From contig NZ_JABFRA010000056.1 in the NCBI RefSeq assembly GCF_013141425.1, positions 1 through 41,799 of the forward strand: a DNA stretch of 41,799 bases, read 5' to 3'. A model generated the notes under the pieces. The model ran no database searches. It saw only the letters and a program-made list of their open reading frames with translations, and was not told the DNA's origin. How positions within the stretch are numbered: position 1 is the first letter of the stretch; the number at the start of each line of letters is the position of its first letter. Shown here piece after piece: positions 1-9,170 of this stretch. Source of the DNA: Methylotenera sp. (lineage in GTDB: Bacteria > Pseudomonadota > Gammaproteobacteria > Burkholderiales > Methylophilaceae). A program made the position numbers and the translations under genes.

Positions 1-111
1 AATAAACTAAATCCTAACTATATGGGCTTTAGAGGCGGCGTTTGTGAAGGTAATCAGCGTCAATTAGAGCTAAATCCTGATAAAATCCAAGCAATACGTA
101 AATTATTGTAA
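1..111 (+). CDS. C-terminal fragment of an unidentified protein
   Basis: An open frame enters from the left edge and stops at TAA after 36 codons, ending in QRQLELNPDKIQAIRKLL. Only the C-terminus is present, with a GFRGG run, one cysteine and an amphipathic last helix. I do not recognise the family and assign no function. It runs in the same direction as the following ompA-like gene, but 149 bases and a promoter-like sequence separate them, so they are probably transcribed separately. Confidence 0.5.
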   Translation, partial: NKLNPNYMGFRGGVCEGNQRQLELNPDKIQAIRKLL

Positions 112-186
112 TTTTGTTGTAAAAATCCAACAAACTGTGCGACTTGTTCAAAGTTTTAGAGGATAAGTCGTTGCACTCACTTATGC

Positions 187-214
187 TTGTGAGTATCATC
201 AAATTATATAAAAT
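187..214 (+). promoter_or_regulatory. Candidate sigma-70 promoter of the ompA-like gene
   Basis: A TTGTGA hexamer and a TAAAAT hexamer lie 16 bases apart in an AT-rich stretch about 50 bases before the porin start. A 6-base inverted repeat (ACTCAC at 175-180, GTGAGT at 189-194) overlaps the -35 element and could be a small operator or a 5' hairpin. The hexamers match the consensus only partly, so this is a prediction. Confidence 0.4.
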
Positions 215-260
215 TTTAATTTAGAAGTACAAAAAGTTATTTAATTAGGAGCTAAAACGA

Positions 261-1337
261 ATGAAAAAAAATCTTATTAATATGGCAGTAGCGACAACTT
301 TAGGCTTAGCTGCCTTTGCTGTATCTGCAGAAGATCTCTACCGCGGAGCTTGGTATGCTGTTCCAGGTGTTTCTTATTTGCGCGCTGATGGCGATGTTGA
401 CAATACCAAACGCGGTGGCGGTGGTTTTATTAAACTCGGTAAAGAATTAAGTCCAAGCTGGGATATCCAAGGTGGTTTAGGTTACGACTCAAGTGGTGCC
501 TTAAAACAAACTACTTTGGGTTTAGATGCGTTATATGTTTTAAGCCGCGATAAATTCCGTCCATTCCTATTAGGTGGTTTGGGTGTAGCTAGAAACAAGC
601 TGGATTATCATGGTTTCGATGGAGCTAGCAGCAAAACATCACCATTGGTTAACTTGGGTTTAGGTGCACAATATCTGTTTAATGATAGCTTTGCTGTTCA
701 AGCAGACCTCCGTGAAGTTTGGAGCCGTGCGCAAGATAACAGCGCTAACCCAGCACATGATTTCAATACCGAAACGATTAGCAATACATTGTTTAATCTA
801 GGTGGTATCTTCCGTTTTGGCGCACCTGCTCCTGCACCTGTTGTTGCTGAAGCGCCAGTAGCAGAGCCAGCTCCAGCACCAGTTGCTGCACCTGCTCCAG
901 TGGTTGAACCAGCTCCTGCACCAGCACCTGTGGCTTGCAAACCAAATGTTGAAACAATTACGGTTGGTGCAGAAAAACTATTCGGCTTTGATAAATCTGC
1001 ATTGAAAGCTGAAGGTAAAGCGGCTTTAGATGAGGCGGCTGCAAAAATTAAGGCAAATCCTGAAATTAAAGCTGTGATTGTGACAGGCCATACTGACCGC
1101 ATTGGTTCAGATGCTTACAACCAAAAACTTTCAGAAAAACGTGCTAAGCAAGTTGCAGATTATTTAGTAGCTCAAGGTGTTGATTCAGCACTTATTACAG
1201 CGACAGGTAAAGGTGAATCTGAACCAGTAGTTAATCCTAAAGGTACTAAAGCAACTAAAGCCTTGATTGAGGCGCTTGCTCCAAACCGTCGTGTTGAAAT
1301 TCGCGCTGAAGGTACAAAAGAAGTTGGTTGCAATTAA
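261..1337 (+). CDS. ompA: OmpA-family outer membrane protein
   Basis: Encodes a 358-residue outer membrane protein that should anchor the outer membrane to peptidoglycan. Residues 1-23 form a signal peptide ending in VSA. Residues about 24-187 have the alternating pattern of an eight-stranded OmpA barrel. Residues about 188-228 are an Ala/Pro-rich hinge. Residues 229-358 are an OmpA C-terminal domain with the diaminopimelate-binding pair D279 (in TGHTDRIGS) and R294, ending in the NRRVEI strand. Two cysteines, near 226 and 357, could form a disulphide bracketing the domain. The start follows an AGGAG-like site (TTAGGAGCT). The gene is monocistronic and followed by a strong terminator, as expected for an abundant porin. 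Family assignment is secure; the exact orthologue is not. Confidence 0.93.
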   Translation: MKKNLINMAVATTLGLAAFAVSAEDLYRGAWYAVPGVSYLRADGDVDNTKRGGGGFIKLGKELSPSWDIQGGLGYDSSGALKQTTLGLDALYVLSRDKFRPFLLGGLGVARNKLDYHGFDGASSKTSPLVNLGLGAQYLFNDSFAVQADLREVWSRAQDNSANPAHDFNTETISNTLFNLGGIFRFGAPAPAPVVAEAPVAEPAPAPVAAPAPVVEPAPAPAPVACKPNVETITVGAEKLFGFDKSALKAEGKAALDEAAAKIKANPEIKAVIVTGHTDRIGSDAYNQKLSEKRAKQVADYLVAQGVDSALITATGKGESEPVVNPKGTKATKALIEALAPNRRVEIRAEGTKEVGCN

Positions 1338-1443
1338 TTTAAAATGAACTAAGCTAAGTTTTTTAGTAAATCGAATCTATTGGTAAAATAGATCTTTTAG
1401 TTAAGAATTACTGACTTAAACTCAATTTAGCTGAGTAATAATG

Positions 1444-1470
1444 AAAAACCTCGCATAAGCGGGGTTTTTT
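1444..1470 (+). terminator. Rho-independent terminator after the ompA-like gene
   Basis: The sequence AACCTCGC, a 4-base loop (ATAA) and GCGGGGTT followed by six T form a stable hairpin (one G-U pair) with a classic T tract. About 70 bases upstream a weaker hairpin (ATCTATT, loop GGTAA, AATAGAT, positions 1375-1393) precedes CTTTT and may be an accessory terminator. Confidence 0.9.
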
Positions 1471-1518
1471 ATTGCCTAAAAATATTCTTTCGATTTTATT
1501 TGTTGTTACATAAATCGC

Positions 1519-1524
1519 TATAAT
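1519..1524 (+). promoter_or_regulatory. Perfect TATAAT -10 box directly before the mtaD start
   Basis: A consensus TATAAT ends six bases before the ATG of the deaminase gene. Transcription would therefore start at or next to the A of the start codon, and there is no Shine-Dalgarno sequence between box and ATG. No good -35 hexamer is visible; TTGTTG lies too close. The arrangement predicts a leaderless or nearly leaderless mRNA. Confidence 0.5.
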
Positions 1525-1530
1525 AAACAC

Positions 1531-2856
1531 ATGAAAAAACAAGTCGATTTAATCATTGAGGCGCGTTGGTTATGCCCGATAGTTCCAAGTAATACAATAT
1601 TTGAACACTACGCAGTGGTAATTGTTACTGGGCAGATTATTGATATCTGTCCCATCATTAAAGCAAGCGAGCAGTATCAGTCGAATGAAGTAACACTATT
1701 GACCGAACACGTTTTAATTCCAGGATTAATAAATCTGCATACACATGCCGCGATGAGTTTAATGCGCGGTATGGCGGATGACTTGCCCTTGATGCCGTGG
1801 CTTGAAGAGCATATCTGGCCTGCGGAGCGGTCAGTAGTTTCTGGAGAATATGTACAGGATGCGACTTTGCTAGCATGCGCCGAGATGTTAAGTGGCGGCA
1901 TTACTTGCTTTAACGAAATGTATTTTTATCCAGAATTTGGCGCGCTGGCAGTTAATCAAGCAGGCATTCGTGCGAATCTCGGTCTGGTGGTACTGGAGTT
2001 TCCATCGACCTATGCAAATGACGCAGATGATTATTTGCAAAAGGGTTTTTCTGCACACGATAGTTGGCGCAACAATCCATTAATTTCCTCATCTATTGCC
2101 CCTCATGCACCCTATACAGTATCGAATCAGACGTTTAAAACCATCGTTACCTATGCTGAGCAACTTGGTTTAGGCATACATACTCACTTGCAAGAAACAC
2201 GTGATGAAATCCGTCAAAGTGAAGAAAAATACGGGTTGAGACCATTGCAACGACTTGCAGAATTTGGTTTGCTTGGGCCAAGTTTTGTTGCGGCGCATTG
2301 TGTACATTTATTAGCAAGTGAAATTGATCTGTTAGCAGAGTTTGGTTGCCATGTCGCACACTGCCCAACTTCTAATTTGAAATTAGCAAGTGGAATCGCG
2401 CCAGTGACACAGTTACTAGCAAAAGGAGTGAACGTTGGATTGGGCACGGATAGCGCAGCAAGCAATAACCGTTTAGATATGTTTTCTGAGATGCGATTAA
2501 GCGCGCTACTAGCTAAAGGGGTTACAGAAGATGCAGCGGTATTGCCTGCACATCAAGCATTAGAAATGGCGACGATTAACGCTGCAAAGGCTATGGCTTT
2601 GGATCATAAGATTGGGTCAATTGAGATAGGAAAGCTGGCTGATTTAACGGCGGTAAAATTAAGTGATTTCAACACAAATCCTTGTTATGACCCCATTTCG
2701 CATTTGGTGTATACCTGTGGTCGTGAAAATGTGACTCATACTTGGGTGGCAGGGGAATTACGCTATAGTAATGGGGTCTACGCTAATATAGAACCCATTG
2801 AGTTAAGGGAAATTATCAATACATGGCAACCAAAATTAAGGCAGTACAAACATTGA
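1531..2856 (+). CDS. mtaD: TRZ/ATZ-family amidohydrolase, probable 5'-methylthioadenosine/S-adenosylhomocysteine deaminase
   Basis: A 441-residue cytosolic metallo-dependent amidohydrolase. Family members deaminate S-adenosylhomocysteine, methylthioadenosine or related adenosine compounds. Visible landmarks are the metal-binding HTH at 70-72, followed by AAMSLMRG and the substrate-pocket signature [30 protein letters not shown] near 217-222; [19 protein letters not shown]; and [11 protein letters not shown] with the metal ligand and catalytic aspartate D307. Length fits the family. The gene overlaps ubiG by 34 bases. Its neighbour is a SAM-dependent methyltransferase that releases S-adenosylhomocysteine, so a role in recycling that by-product is plausible. 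Substrate cannot be read from sequence; a guanine or chlorohydrolase-type activity is the alternative. Confidence 0.88.
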   Translation: MKKQVDLIIEARWLCPIVPSNTIFEHYAVVIVTGQIIDICPIIKASEQYQSNEVTLLTEHVLIPGLINLHTHAAMSLMRGMADDLPLMPWLEEHIWPAERSVVSGEYVQDATLLACAEMLSGGITCFNEMYFYPEFGALAVNQAGIRANLGLVVLEFPSTYANDADDYLQKGFSAHDSWRNNPLISSSIAPHAPYTVSNQTFKTIVTYAEQLGLGIHTHLQETRDEIRQSEEKYGLRPLQRLAEFGLLGPSFVAAHCVHLLASEIDLLAEFGCHVAHCPTSNLKLASGIAPVTQLLAKGVNVGLGTDSAASNNRLDMFSEMRLSALLAKGVTEDAAVLPAHQALEMATINAAKAMALDHKIGSIEIGKLADLTAVKLSDFNTNPCYDPISHLVYTCGRENVTHTWVAGELRYSNGVYANIEPIELREIINTWQPKLRQYKH

Positions 2857-3575
2857 CCACTAAAAAAAAGCTAGATGAAAATGCGGATGATTTGGAACTG
2901 CAGAAATTCGGCGAATTAGCCCATAAATGGTGGGATAGGCAGAGTGAATTTAAACCGCTGCATGAAATCAATCCTTTAAGATTAAATTGGATTGATAATA
3001 TAGTCGGCTTGCAAGGTAAGCGCGTACTGGATGTAGGTTGTGGAGGTGGCATTTTATCTGAATCAATGTTTTTTAAGGGCGCGGAAGTGACCGGCATTGA
3101 CTTGGGCGAAAAAGCACTTAGTGTTGCTAAATTGCATCAGCTCGAAAGCGGCGCTCAAGTTAATTATCGCTATATTGCTGTCGAACAGTTAGCTGTGGAA
3201 CAAGCCGCAAGCTTCGATGTAGTGACATGCATGGAAATGTTGGAGCATGTACCTAATCCAGAAGCCATCGTGCAGGCCTGTGCTAAGTTAGTTAAGCCAG
3301 GCGGCTCAGTATTTTTTTCAACTATTAATCGAAATCCTAAATCCTATTTATTCGCAGTTGTCGGCGCGGAATATATACTGAATCTTCTACCAAAAGGCAC
3401 TCATGATTACGCTAAATTCATCAAGCCATCGGAATTAAGCGCTTGGGCTAGGCAGGTTGATTTGAATGTGGCGAGCCTGCGCGGTATGACGTACAACCCC
3501 ATCACTCAACATTATCGCCTGAGTGAGGATGTGTCGGTAAACTATCTCCTCCACACAGTTCTATCCCCCTCATGA
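2823..3575 (+). CDS. ubiG: Bifunctional ubiquinone biosynthesis O-methyltransferase UbiG
   Basis: A 250-residue class I SAM-dependent methyltransferase for the two O-methylation steps of ubiquinone synthesis. It has the family signature [11 protein letters not shown]...[12 protein letters not shown], the SAM-binding loop [10 protein letters not shown] at 69-78, the acidic motif [10 protein letters not shown], and the post-motif [21 protein letters not shown] typical of UbiG. The chosen ATG lies inside the 3' end of the deaminase gene, 12 bases after AAGGGA. It gives about 20 more N-terminal residues than usual. A TTG at 2853 that overlaps the deaminase stop is a possible alternative. Translationally coupled to the next gene. 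Confidence 0.93.
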   Translation: MATKIKAVQTLTTKKKLDENADDLELQKFGELAHKWWDRQSEFKPLHEINPLRLNWIDNIVGLQGKRVLDVGCGGGILSESMFFKGAEVTGIDLGEKALSVAKLHQLESGAQVNYRYIAVEQLAVEQAASFDVVTCMEMLEHVPNPEAIVQACAKLVKPGGSVFFSTINRNPKSYLFAVVGAEYILNLLPKGTHDYAKFIKPSELSAWARQVDLNVASLRGMTYNPITQHYRLSEDVSVNYLLHTVLSPS

Positions 3576-4231
3576 CCATCGTTTTATTTGATTTAGACGG
3601 CACTCTAGTAGATACCGCCCATGATTTAGGCTTGGCACTCAATATGCAATTAGCAAGGCATGGCAAGCCCGCATTATCGCATGAAAAAATATGGCCTGTG
3701 GCCTCACATGGTACGCGTGGCTTACTTGCTTTAGGTTTTGGTATTAATCCCCATGATGCTCACTTTGAAGCAATGAAGCATGAATATTTAGACTTGTATG
3801 ACACGGTATTTACCTACACCCCTACTTTACTGCCTGGAATTGCTGAATTGCTAGATAGATTGGACGCTCAAGGCGTAAAATGGGGTATTGTCACGAATAA
3901 ACCAAGGCGCTTTTCGGTTGATTTAACAAAAGCGGTAAAAACAGGTAGTACTGATTTATATCAGCGTTCAGCGTGCTTATTTTGTGGGGACGATGCCGCA
4001 CAGCCAAAACCAGCACCAGACACCCTTTTAATGGCTTGTGATTTTCTTAACGTCGCGCCTAGTCAGTGCCTTTACGTGGGTGATGCTGAGCGTGATGTTC
4101 AGGCGGGGAAAGCCGCTGGCATGAAAACTGTAGTGGCGTTATTTGGTTATATTGCAGAAACTGATCAGCCCAAAGCATGGGCGGCAGATGTTTTAATCGC
4201 TAGTCCAGTTGAGTTACTCGATCTGCTTTAG
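3572..4231 (+). CDS. gph: Phosphoglycolate phosphatase (HAD superfamily)
   Basis: A 219-residue HAD hydrolase that should dephosphorylate 2-phosphoglycolate. HAD motif I is [10 protein letters not shown] with nucleophile D7 and acid/base D9; motif II is IVTNKP; motif III and IV are KPAPDTLL and [17 protein letters not shown]. The helical cap lies between motif I and II. The start overlaps the ubiG stop in an ATGA, and the ubiG-gph pair is common in betaproteobacteria and gammaproteobacteria. HAD substrate ranges overlap, so the name rests on motif and context. Confidence 0.88.
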   Translation: MTIVLFDLDGTLVDTAHDLGLALNMQLARHGKPALSHEKIWPVASHGTRGLLALGFGINPHDAHFEAMKHEYLDLYDTVFTYTPTLLPGIAELLDRLDAQGVKWGIVTNKPRRFSVDLTKAVKTGSTDLYQRSACLFCGDDAAQPKPAPDTLLMACDFLNVAPSQCLYVGDAERDVQAGKAAGMKTVVALFGYIAETDQPKAWAADVLIASPVELLDLL

Positions 4232-4279
4232 CGGTATCAAAATATTGGCATTAAAACGAAATAAATTCTTAAGGTGGCG

Positions 4280-4891
4280 CTAAACGCTTCTGCGCTCTAA
4301 CATTGCTTGCGCCAATGTTCCGCTGTCCACATATTCAATCTCGCCGCCCATTGGCATGCCGCGAGCAATTCGGCTTGTTTTAATGCCTCGTGCTTTTAAT
4401 AATTCGCAAATGTAATGTGCGGTAGCATCGCCCTCAACCGTGTAGTTGGTAGCAAGAATCACTTCTTGAACAGGGCCTTGGTTAAAGGCACCATCTTGGG
4501 CACGCTTGATGAGCTTTTCTAAATGAATTTCTTTGGGGCCAATGCCATCTAGTGGCGATAATCTGCCCATCAGCACAAAGTACATACCCGTATAAGCTTG
4601 AGTATTTTCAAGCATTAGTAGGTCAGTTGGCATTTCTACCACACACAATAAGTTTTTATCACGTTGCTCGGAACTACAAAGTGGACAAATAGGTTGTTCG
4701 CTAAAGGTATTGCAAAGTTTGCAATGGTCAACCACTTGCAAAGCGATGTCCAAGGCATTGGCTAAGCCACTAGCACCTTTTCTATTACGCTGTAACAAAT
4801 AATAGGCCATCCGCTGCGCTGACTTTGGGCCAACGCCTGGCAGGCAGCGCAAGCTTTCAATCAGTTGTTCTAGCGCGGGTGGGTTTTTCAT
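4280..4891 (-). CDS. recR: Recombination mediator protein RecR
   Basis: A 203-residue DNA-binding protein that, with RecF and RecO, loads RecA onto SSB-coated gaps. It has an N-terminal helix-hairpin-helix ([17 protein letters not shown]), a four-cysteine zinc finger at C57, C60, C69 and C72, and a Toprim domain with [14 protein letters not shown] and [16 protein letters not shown]. It is the last gene of a dnaX-ybaB-recR unit, a very conserved order, with 13 bases to ybaB. It converges with gph over a 48-base gap in which I see no clear terminator. Confidence 0.96.
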   Translation of the reverse strand: MKNPPALEQLIESLRCLPGVGPKSAQRMAYYLLQRNRKGASGLANALDIALQVVDHCKLCNTFSEQPICPLCSSEQRDKNLLCVVEMPTDLLMLENTQAYTGMYFVLMGRLSPLDGIGPKEIHLEKLIKRAQDGAFNQGPVQEVILATNYTVEGDATAHYICELLKARGIKTSRIARGMPMGGEIEYVDSGTLAQAMLERRSV

Positions 4892-4904
4892 TAATAGCTA
4901 TTGG

Positions 4905-5213
4905 TTAAAATGGCAATTTCATGCCGGCTGGCATGAAATTAGCCATACGTGCTGATGCTGTCGCTTCAACCTTTGCCCCCGCATCTTTTAATGCGATGAC
5001 TAATAAGTCTTCAAGTGTTTCTTTGTCGTCCATTAGGCTGTCATCTAAAACCACGCGCTTTACTTCGTTTTTACAGGTCATCTGTATTTTCACTAAGCCA
5101 TTTGCCGCAATGCCTTCTACTTCAATATTGGCAAGTTCGTCCTGTGCCTTTTGCATATTGGCTTGCATTTGCTGGGCTTGCTTCATTAAATTGCCCATGC
5201 CACCTTTCATCAT
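4905..5213 (-). CDS. ybaB: YbaB/EbfC family nucleoid-associated protein
   Basis: A small 102-residue DNA-binding protein that acts as a dimer. It begins with the typical MMKGGMGNLMKQAQQMQANM, followed by a coiled helix (QKAQDELANIEVEG), a three-stranded sheet and the C-terminal NFMPAGMKLPF. AAGGAG sits six bases before the first ATG. It lies 10 bases after dnaX and 13 before recR, and is probably cotranscribed with both. Confidence 0.95.
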   Translation of the reverse strand: MMKGGMGNLMKQAQQMQANMQKAQDELANIEVEGIAANGLVKIQMTCKNEVKRVVLDDSLMDDKETLEDLLVIALKDAGAKVEATASARMANFMPAGMKLPF

Positions 5214-5223
5214 AATTTACTCC

Positions 5224-6909
5224 TTAGTTACTGATGGGTTTAATTGAATTGGGGATAATCGATGCCCCAAAATCGTTAATTAACGCTTGCACAAAACTAT
5301 CTTGGTCAATCGCATTTTCGGCGCCAGCTTGTGCTACAGCTTTTTCTTGTGCGACTTCTTTTGCAGGGGTGTTTACGCTACCTTCTACACTAAACTCTAG
5401 GCGAATTTTTCTACCAAAATGCTGTTGTAACGCTGAGCTTAGTTTATCTTGATACATGGCGCTGAGTAAGCTCTTGTCCTTATCTTGTATGGCAAAGCGC
5501 ATCGTGTTTTCGTCATAACTTAGTAGCGCACTATTTAGCGCTAAATTACGTGCTAGCCCTAGTTTTAGCTGGTCTAATAAACCACGCCAGTTACCATTGA
5601 ATTGGGTTGCTGAGCCATTTTCTGAACTCTGTTCCGTAGAATTGAGATTGCTTGATTCTACGGCTGTATCTGCTGCTTGCTCAATGAGCGTATTTGCTTG
5701 CTGAGGATGCGTTTTATCTAAACTCGATGGAATTTGTTCTTCTGCCGGCTTAACAATGGGCTGTGACGCCATGGCTGGTTTAGGCTCATTAACGGGTTTT
5801 GATAGCGGCTTTTTTGTTTCACTTTCACTGGGTGTAAAAGCCAGCATGCGCAATAAACTCATGGTAAACCCAGCAAATTCGTCGGGTGCCAAGCTGATAT
5901 CACGACGCCCTAGCAAAGCGATTTGATAATAAAGTTGTAAGGTTTCTGGCGATATTCTTTGGGCAAGGTCAAGCAGTAGATTGCGTTCTGGCAAATCATC
6001 TGCCACGCTATCAGGCACGGTTTGAGCAACGGCGATTTGATGCAGTAACTGAGCTAAATCATTCAGGGCGGATTCAAACGATAAACTGCGTTCTTCCATC
6101 GATCTTGCTTGCGCAATGATGCCCGCGCCATCATTGGCTAACAGCGCATCAATTAATTGGTATAAATAGCTTTGGTCAATCGCGCCGAGCATCGCGCGTA
6201 CTTCTGATTCATTCACTGTTTGGCCACCGTAAGCAATGGCCTGATCGGTAAGCGATAAGGCATCACGCATGCTGCCTGCAGCAGCACGTGATATTAAATG
6301 CAGCGCTGTTGGTTCGTAAGAAATTTTTTCCTGACCGAGAATATTTTGCAAATGCGAGATGATTGAAGTGCCAGCCATTTGGCGCAAATTAAATTGCAAA
6401 CAGCGAGAGAGTACGGTGACAGGTACTTTTTGCGGGTCAGTTGTAGCTAATATGAATTTAACGTGAGCAGGCGGTTCTTCTAGCGTTTTAAGCATTGCGT
6501 TGAATGCGCTTTTAGACAGCATGTGTACCTCATCGATGATGTACACTTTAAAGCGTCCGGCAGTGGGCGCATATTGGGCGTTGTCGAGCAAATCGCGCAT
6601 GGCGTCTACTTGTGTGTTGCTGGCAGCATCTACTTCAATTAAGTCAACAAATCGGCCACGGTCGATTTCCGTACAAGCATCGCAGATTCCACAAGGTTTA
6701 GCCGTAATTCCTGTTTCACAATTCAGCGATTTCGCTAGAATTCGTGCAACGGTTGTTTTCCCAACCCCTCGAGTGCCAGTAAATAAATAGGCATGGTGTA
6801 AACGGTTTTGTTCAAGCGCATTGGTTAATGCACGAACCACATGGTCTTGGCCAACCAAGGTTTCAAACGATTTTGGCCGCCATTTACGGGCTAGGACTTG
6901 ATAAGACAT
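5224..6909 (-). CDS. dnaX: DNA polymerase III subunits tau and gamma
   Basis: The clamp-loader ATPase and replisome organiser. Residues 1-370 hold the AAA+ module: Walker A GTRGVGKT at 45-52, zinc-binding cysteines C64, C73, C76 and C79, Walker B IIDEVHM near 124-130, and an SRC-type motif in LSRCLQFNL. A flexible linker follows, then a C-terminal tau-specific region (WRGLLDQLKLGLARNLALNS) that contacts the polymerase. At 561 residues it is shorter than the E. coli protein (643), mainly in the linker. An in-frame slippery heptamer at codons 365-367 would yield a short gamma form (separate entry). It heads the dnaX-ybaB-recR unit, with SRP RNA just upstream. Confidence 0.96.
   Translation of the reverse strand: MSYQVLARKWRPKSFETLVGQDHVVRALTNALEQNRLHHAYLFTGTRGVGKTTVARILAKSLNCETGITAKPCGICDACTEIDRGRFVDLIEVDAASNTQVDAMRDLLDNAQYAPTAGRFKVYIIDEVHMLSKSAFNAMLKTLEEPPAHVKFILATTDPQKVPVTVLSRCLQFNLRQMAGTSIISHLQNILGQEKISYEPTALHLISRAAAGSMRDALSLTDQAIAYGGQTVNESEVRAMLGAIDQSYLYQLIDALLANDGAGIIAQARSMEERSLSFESALNDLAQLLHQIAVAQTVPDSVADDLPERNLLLDLAQRISPETLQLYYQIALLGRRDISLAPDEFAGFTMSLLRMLAFTPSESETKKPLSKPVNEPKPAMASQPIVKPAEEQIPSSLDKTHPQQANTLIEQAADTAVESSNLNSTEQSSENGSATQFNGNWRGLLDQLKLGLARNLALNSALLSYDENTMRFAIQDKDKSLLSAMYQDKLSSALQQHFGRKIRLEFSVEGSVNTPAKEVAQEKAVAQAGAENAIDQDSFVQALINDFGASIIPNSIKPISN
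5789..5815 (-). promoter_or_regulatory. Predicted -1 programmed frameshift site in dnaX
   Basis: On the coding strand the heptamer A AAA AAG (5815 to 5809) is in the phase needed for -1 slippage: codons 365-367 read ACA AAA AAG. After slipping, translation reads six new codons (AAIKTR) and stops at TAA (5791-5789), giving a 373-residue protein that ends after the AAA+ and collar domains. This is the same heptamer that makes gamma in E. coli. I see no strong upstream Shine-Dalgarno-like sequence and no stable GC-rich stem downstream, so efficiency is unknown. Confidence 0.6.
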
Positions 6910-6988
6910 AGGCTCAACTTTAGCTGAAAATTTAGATTACGCAATGTAATTCATATGTAGCAAAAACAGGATTGCCCAAAAATAAAGA

Positions 6989-7082
6989 GGCGAGCCTTTA
7001 CCCCGGCACTTGCTTAATAGTTGTGGCTGCTTGCTTCCGCACCTGACCAGATTGGCTACTTCACAATGCGGGGAGGCCCGCC
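6989..7082 (-). ncRNA. ffs: Signal recognition particle 4.5S RNA (small bacterial type)
   Basis: Read on the minus strand, the segment contains the SRP hallmark GGTCAGGTGCGGAAGCAAGC followed by AGCC, which closely matches the Ffh-binding tetraloop and symmetric-loop region of E. coli 4.5S RNA (GGTCAGGTCCGGAAGGAAGCAGCC). The ends pair: GGCGGGCCU at the 5' side with AGGCUCGCC at the 3' side, extended by CCCC/GGGG. About 94 nucleotides fits the family. A run ending TTTATTTTT follows the 3' end and should terminate it. A TAAAAT box (weak -35) lies just upstream. Ends are estimated from the outer stem. Confidence 0.93.
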
Positions 7083-7247
7083 AGATGCAATTTTACAATA
7101 CTTTGGGGTTTAAACTACCTTAGCTGTAAGAATATTTTTTTAAACAGAACGATAAAAGCATTCTTAAATTTGCCTTTGATTTTAATAGATAGCCACAAAA
7201 TAGACACTGTCTCAAATTTTGAAATTGTATGCCAACCAACCAAGACC

Positions 7248-9170
7248 ATGACCCAAGCTAAACAAAGTAAATCAGAACTCGCACCGCAGGACATAGCGCG
7301 TGAAACATTTAAACAAATGGCACTGCGTCGCGTAGTACCCACGCCCGATAATTATGCGCTGATTTACCATGAAATTTCTGGAACCCCAGCAAAAGAAAAC
7401 TTCAATAGCGCATTTAAAGCAGCGCTTAAAAAGTTGCCAAATGATACTGCCGAGCAAGAAAAATGGCGTATTCGTTGGGAAAAATTGCTTAAGCAAGAAA
7501 ATTGGTCGGCTTTGCCTGCTTTATTGAACGAAGGCATGGACATCAGCTTAAACTTTTCTAAACAGTGGCCAGAGGCTATACGTGAGTTATTGCAAAGTTG
7601 GGATGCTAAACAGTTGGGGCTTGATTTACCAAGAAAAAAAGAAACCTTGGAAAAGGTGCTGATTAACTTTGGTAATGATCCATTACTGGCACAAAAACTT
7701 TTGGCAATGACGAATAACTGGAAGGAATATGGCACCATTGAAGGCAGTTCAAAAGCCATTGAATTGGCTTTTGAGACTGCTGAATCGGAAAAAGTAGCGA
7801 CGCAATATGCGTTGGTTGACCAAGATCAATTTGCAAATTCAGCGCTTGTACAAACTTTAGCAAGCCCCAATGAGGTTAAACCTAGTGCGGAATCAACGGA
7901 ATTGCAGAGCCTTTCGAACTATGAGCCTGACCAGTTTCAAGAAACTTTTCGGGCATTGCAAGACATGCTTAAGCAGTCGCTCAATCATGGTTTGATTCCA
8001 AGGTTGGACGGTTACCCTGATCTGAAAGAAGAAGCTGAGAAAATTTTTATACTTTCTGAAAAAGCGCGCAAGTTGAAAGACTGGCTGGAAATAACCAAAA
8101 AGTTCAGGGCGTTTTTGGTTCGCGTTGAATTGATAGGTGCAAATGAAAATGATATGAAGCACGATTTATTGCGCTTACTTAAATTGCTTATTGATAATAT
8201 TGGCGAACTCGTGGCCGATGACCAATGGTTACATGGTCAGATTTCTGTTGTACAAACTATTGTTTCAGGACCACTCGATAGAGTGTTGATAACAGAGGCA
8301 GAAAAAAGTTTGAAAGAGGTTATTTTCAAGCAAGGGGTATTGAAGCACAGCTTGAACGAGGCTAAAAATGCTTTTAAGGCGATGATTGCAACCTTTGTGG
8401 ATAGGTTGTCGCACATGTCAAGCTCCACTGGTGCTTATCACGATAAGGTGGAAATTTGCGCTGAAAAACTGGCTAAAACGGAAGACATTGCACAGATTAA
8501 CGCATTGTTAGAAGATTTAATGATTGATACGCACACAATGCAAACTGATATTGTGCGCTCTCGTGAGGCCATGATTAAGCAGACGGATGAGGTGATATCC
8601 GCACAAGAAAAAATCATTAAATTGCAGACCGAGCTGTCACAATTAAGCGAAAAAGTATCCATTGATCAGTTAACGGGCGTGCTTAATCGCCGCGGTTTAG
8701 ATGAAGCTATGTTAAGGGAAATTGCGCGGGCTAAACGTAGCGGCGCGGAACTTTGTGTGGCATTGCTCGATATCGATAATTTTAAATTCTTTAATGACCA
8801 TTATGGACATCAGGTGGGCGATACGGCATTGCAACACTTGGCAAAAGTCATTCAACAAACTTTAAGGCCGACCGATGCAGTGGCGAGATTTGGTGGTGAA
8901 GAGTTCGTCATATTGTTACCAGACACAAGTATAGAGGCTGCTGTTGAGACGGTTTCACGCTTACAGCGCGCATTAACTAAACAGTTTTTTTTAGGCAATA
9001 ATGAGCGCTTGCTAATTACGTTTAGCGCAGGGGTGGCGTTGTTTAAAAAAGAGGAAGAACAAATTGCGGTGTTAAATCGTGCTGATCAAGCGATGTACCT
9101 AGCTAAAAAATCCGGTAAAAATCGCGTCATGACGGAAATGGACCTTATCAATAGCGCTGCTAATTTTTAA
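7248..9170 (+). CDS. GGDEF-domain diguanylate cyclase with coiled-coil sensor region
   Basis: Makes cyclic di-GMP from two GTP. The C-terminal GGDEF domain (about residues 470-640) starts with SIDQLTGVLNRRGLDEAM and carries the active-site signature GGEEF at 549-553. An inhibitory-site RxxD (R540-D543) lies exactly five residues upstream, so product inhibition is likely. The N-terminal 450 residues are soluble, mostly helical, with a coiled coil just before the catalytic domain; no membrane segment is seen, so the protein should be cytosolic. I chose the ATG giving MTQAKQSKSELAP (640 residues) over a TTG 78 bases upstream. It may feed the HD-GYP and YcgR proteins of the flagellar region. The N-terminal ligand is unknown. 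Confidence 0.9.
   Translation: MTQAKQSKSELAPQDIARETFKQMALRRVVPTPDNYALIYHEISGTPAKENFNSAFKAALKKLPNDTAEQEKWRIRWEKLLKQENWSALPALLNEGMDISLNFSKQWPEAIRELLQSWDAKQLGLDLPRKKETLEKVLINFGNDPLLAQKLLAMTNNWKEYGTIEGSSKAIELAFETAESEKVATQYALVDQDQFANSALVQTLASPNEVKPSAESTELQSLSNYEPDQFQETFRALQDMLKQSLNHGLIPRLDGYPDLKEEAEKIFILSEKARKLKDWLEITKKFRAFLVRVELIGANENDMKHDLLRLLKLLIDNIGELVADDQWLHGQISVVQTIVSGPLDRVLITEAEKSLKEVIFKQGVLKHSLNEAKNAFKAMIATFVDRLSHMSSSTGAYHDKVEICAEKLAKTEDIAQINALLEDLMIDTHTMQTDIVRSREAMIKQTDEVISAQEKIIKLQTELSQLSEKVSIDQLTGVLNRRGLDEAMLREIARAKRSGAELCVALLDIDNFKFFNDHYGHQVGDTALQHLAKVIQQTLRPTDAVARFGGEEFVILLPDTSIEAAVETVSRLQRALTKQFFLGNNERLLITFSAGVALFKKEEEQIAVLNRADQAMYLAKKSGKNRVMTEMDLINSAANF

Noticed and set aside
698-1102. 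Open frame on the minus strand opposite ompA, rich in Ala, Gly and Thr
   Set aside because: It mirrors the Ala/Pro hinge codons of ompA and has no ribosome binding site or family resemblance; a shadow of the real gene.
4232-4279. Bidirectional terminator between convergent gph and recR
   Set aside because: No stem with a T tract on either strand is visible in the 48-base gap.
5700-5808. Stimulatory stem-loop downstream of the dnaX slippery heptamer
   Set aside because: Only a weak pairing with two G-U wobbles around TTAATGA/TTGTTAA could be found, with a long loop; not convincing.
7170-7247. N-terminal extension of the GGDEF protein from a TTG
   Set aside because: The extra residues show no domain, TTG is a rare start and no ribosome binding site precedes it; the ATG at 7248 is preferred.
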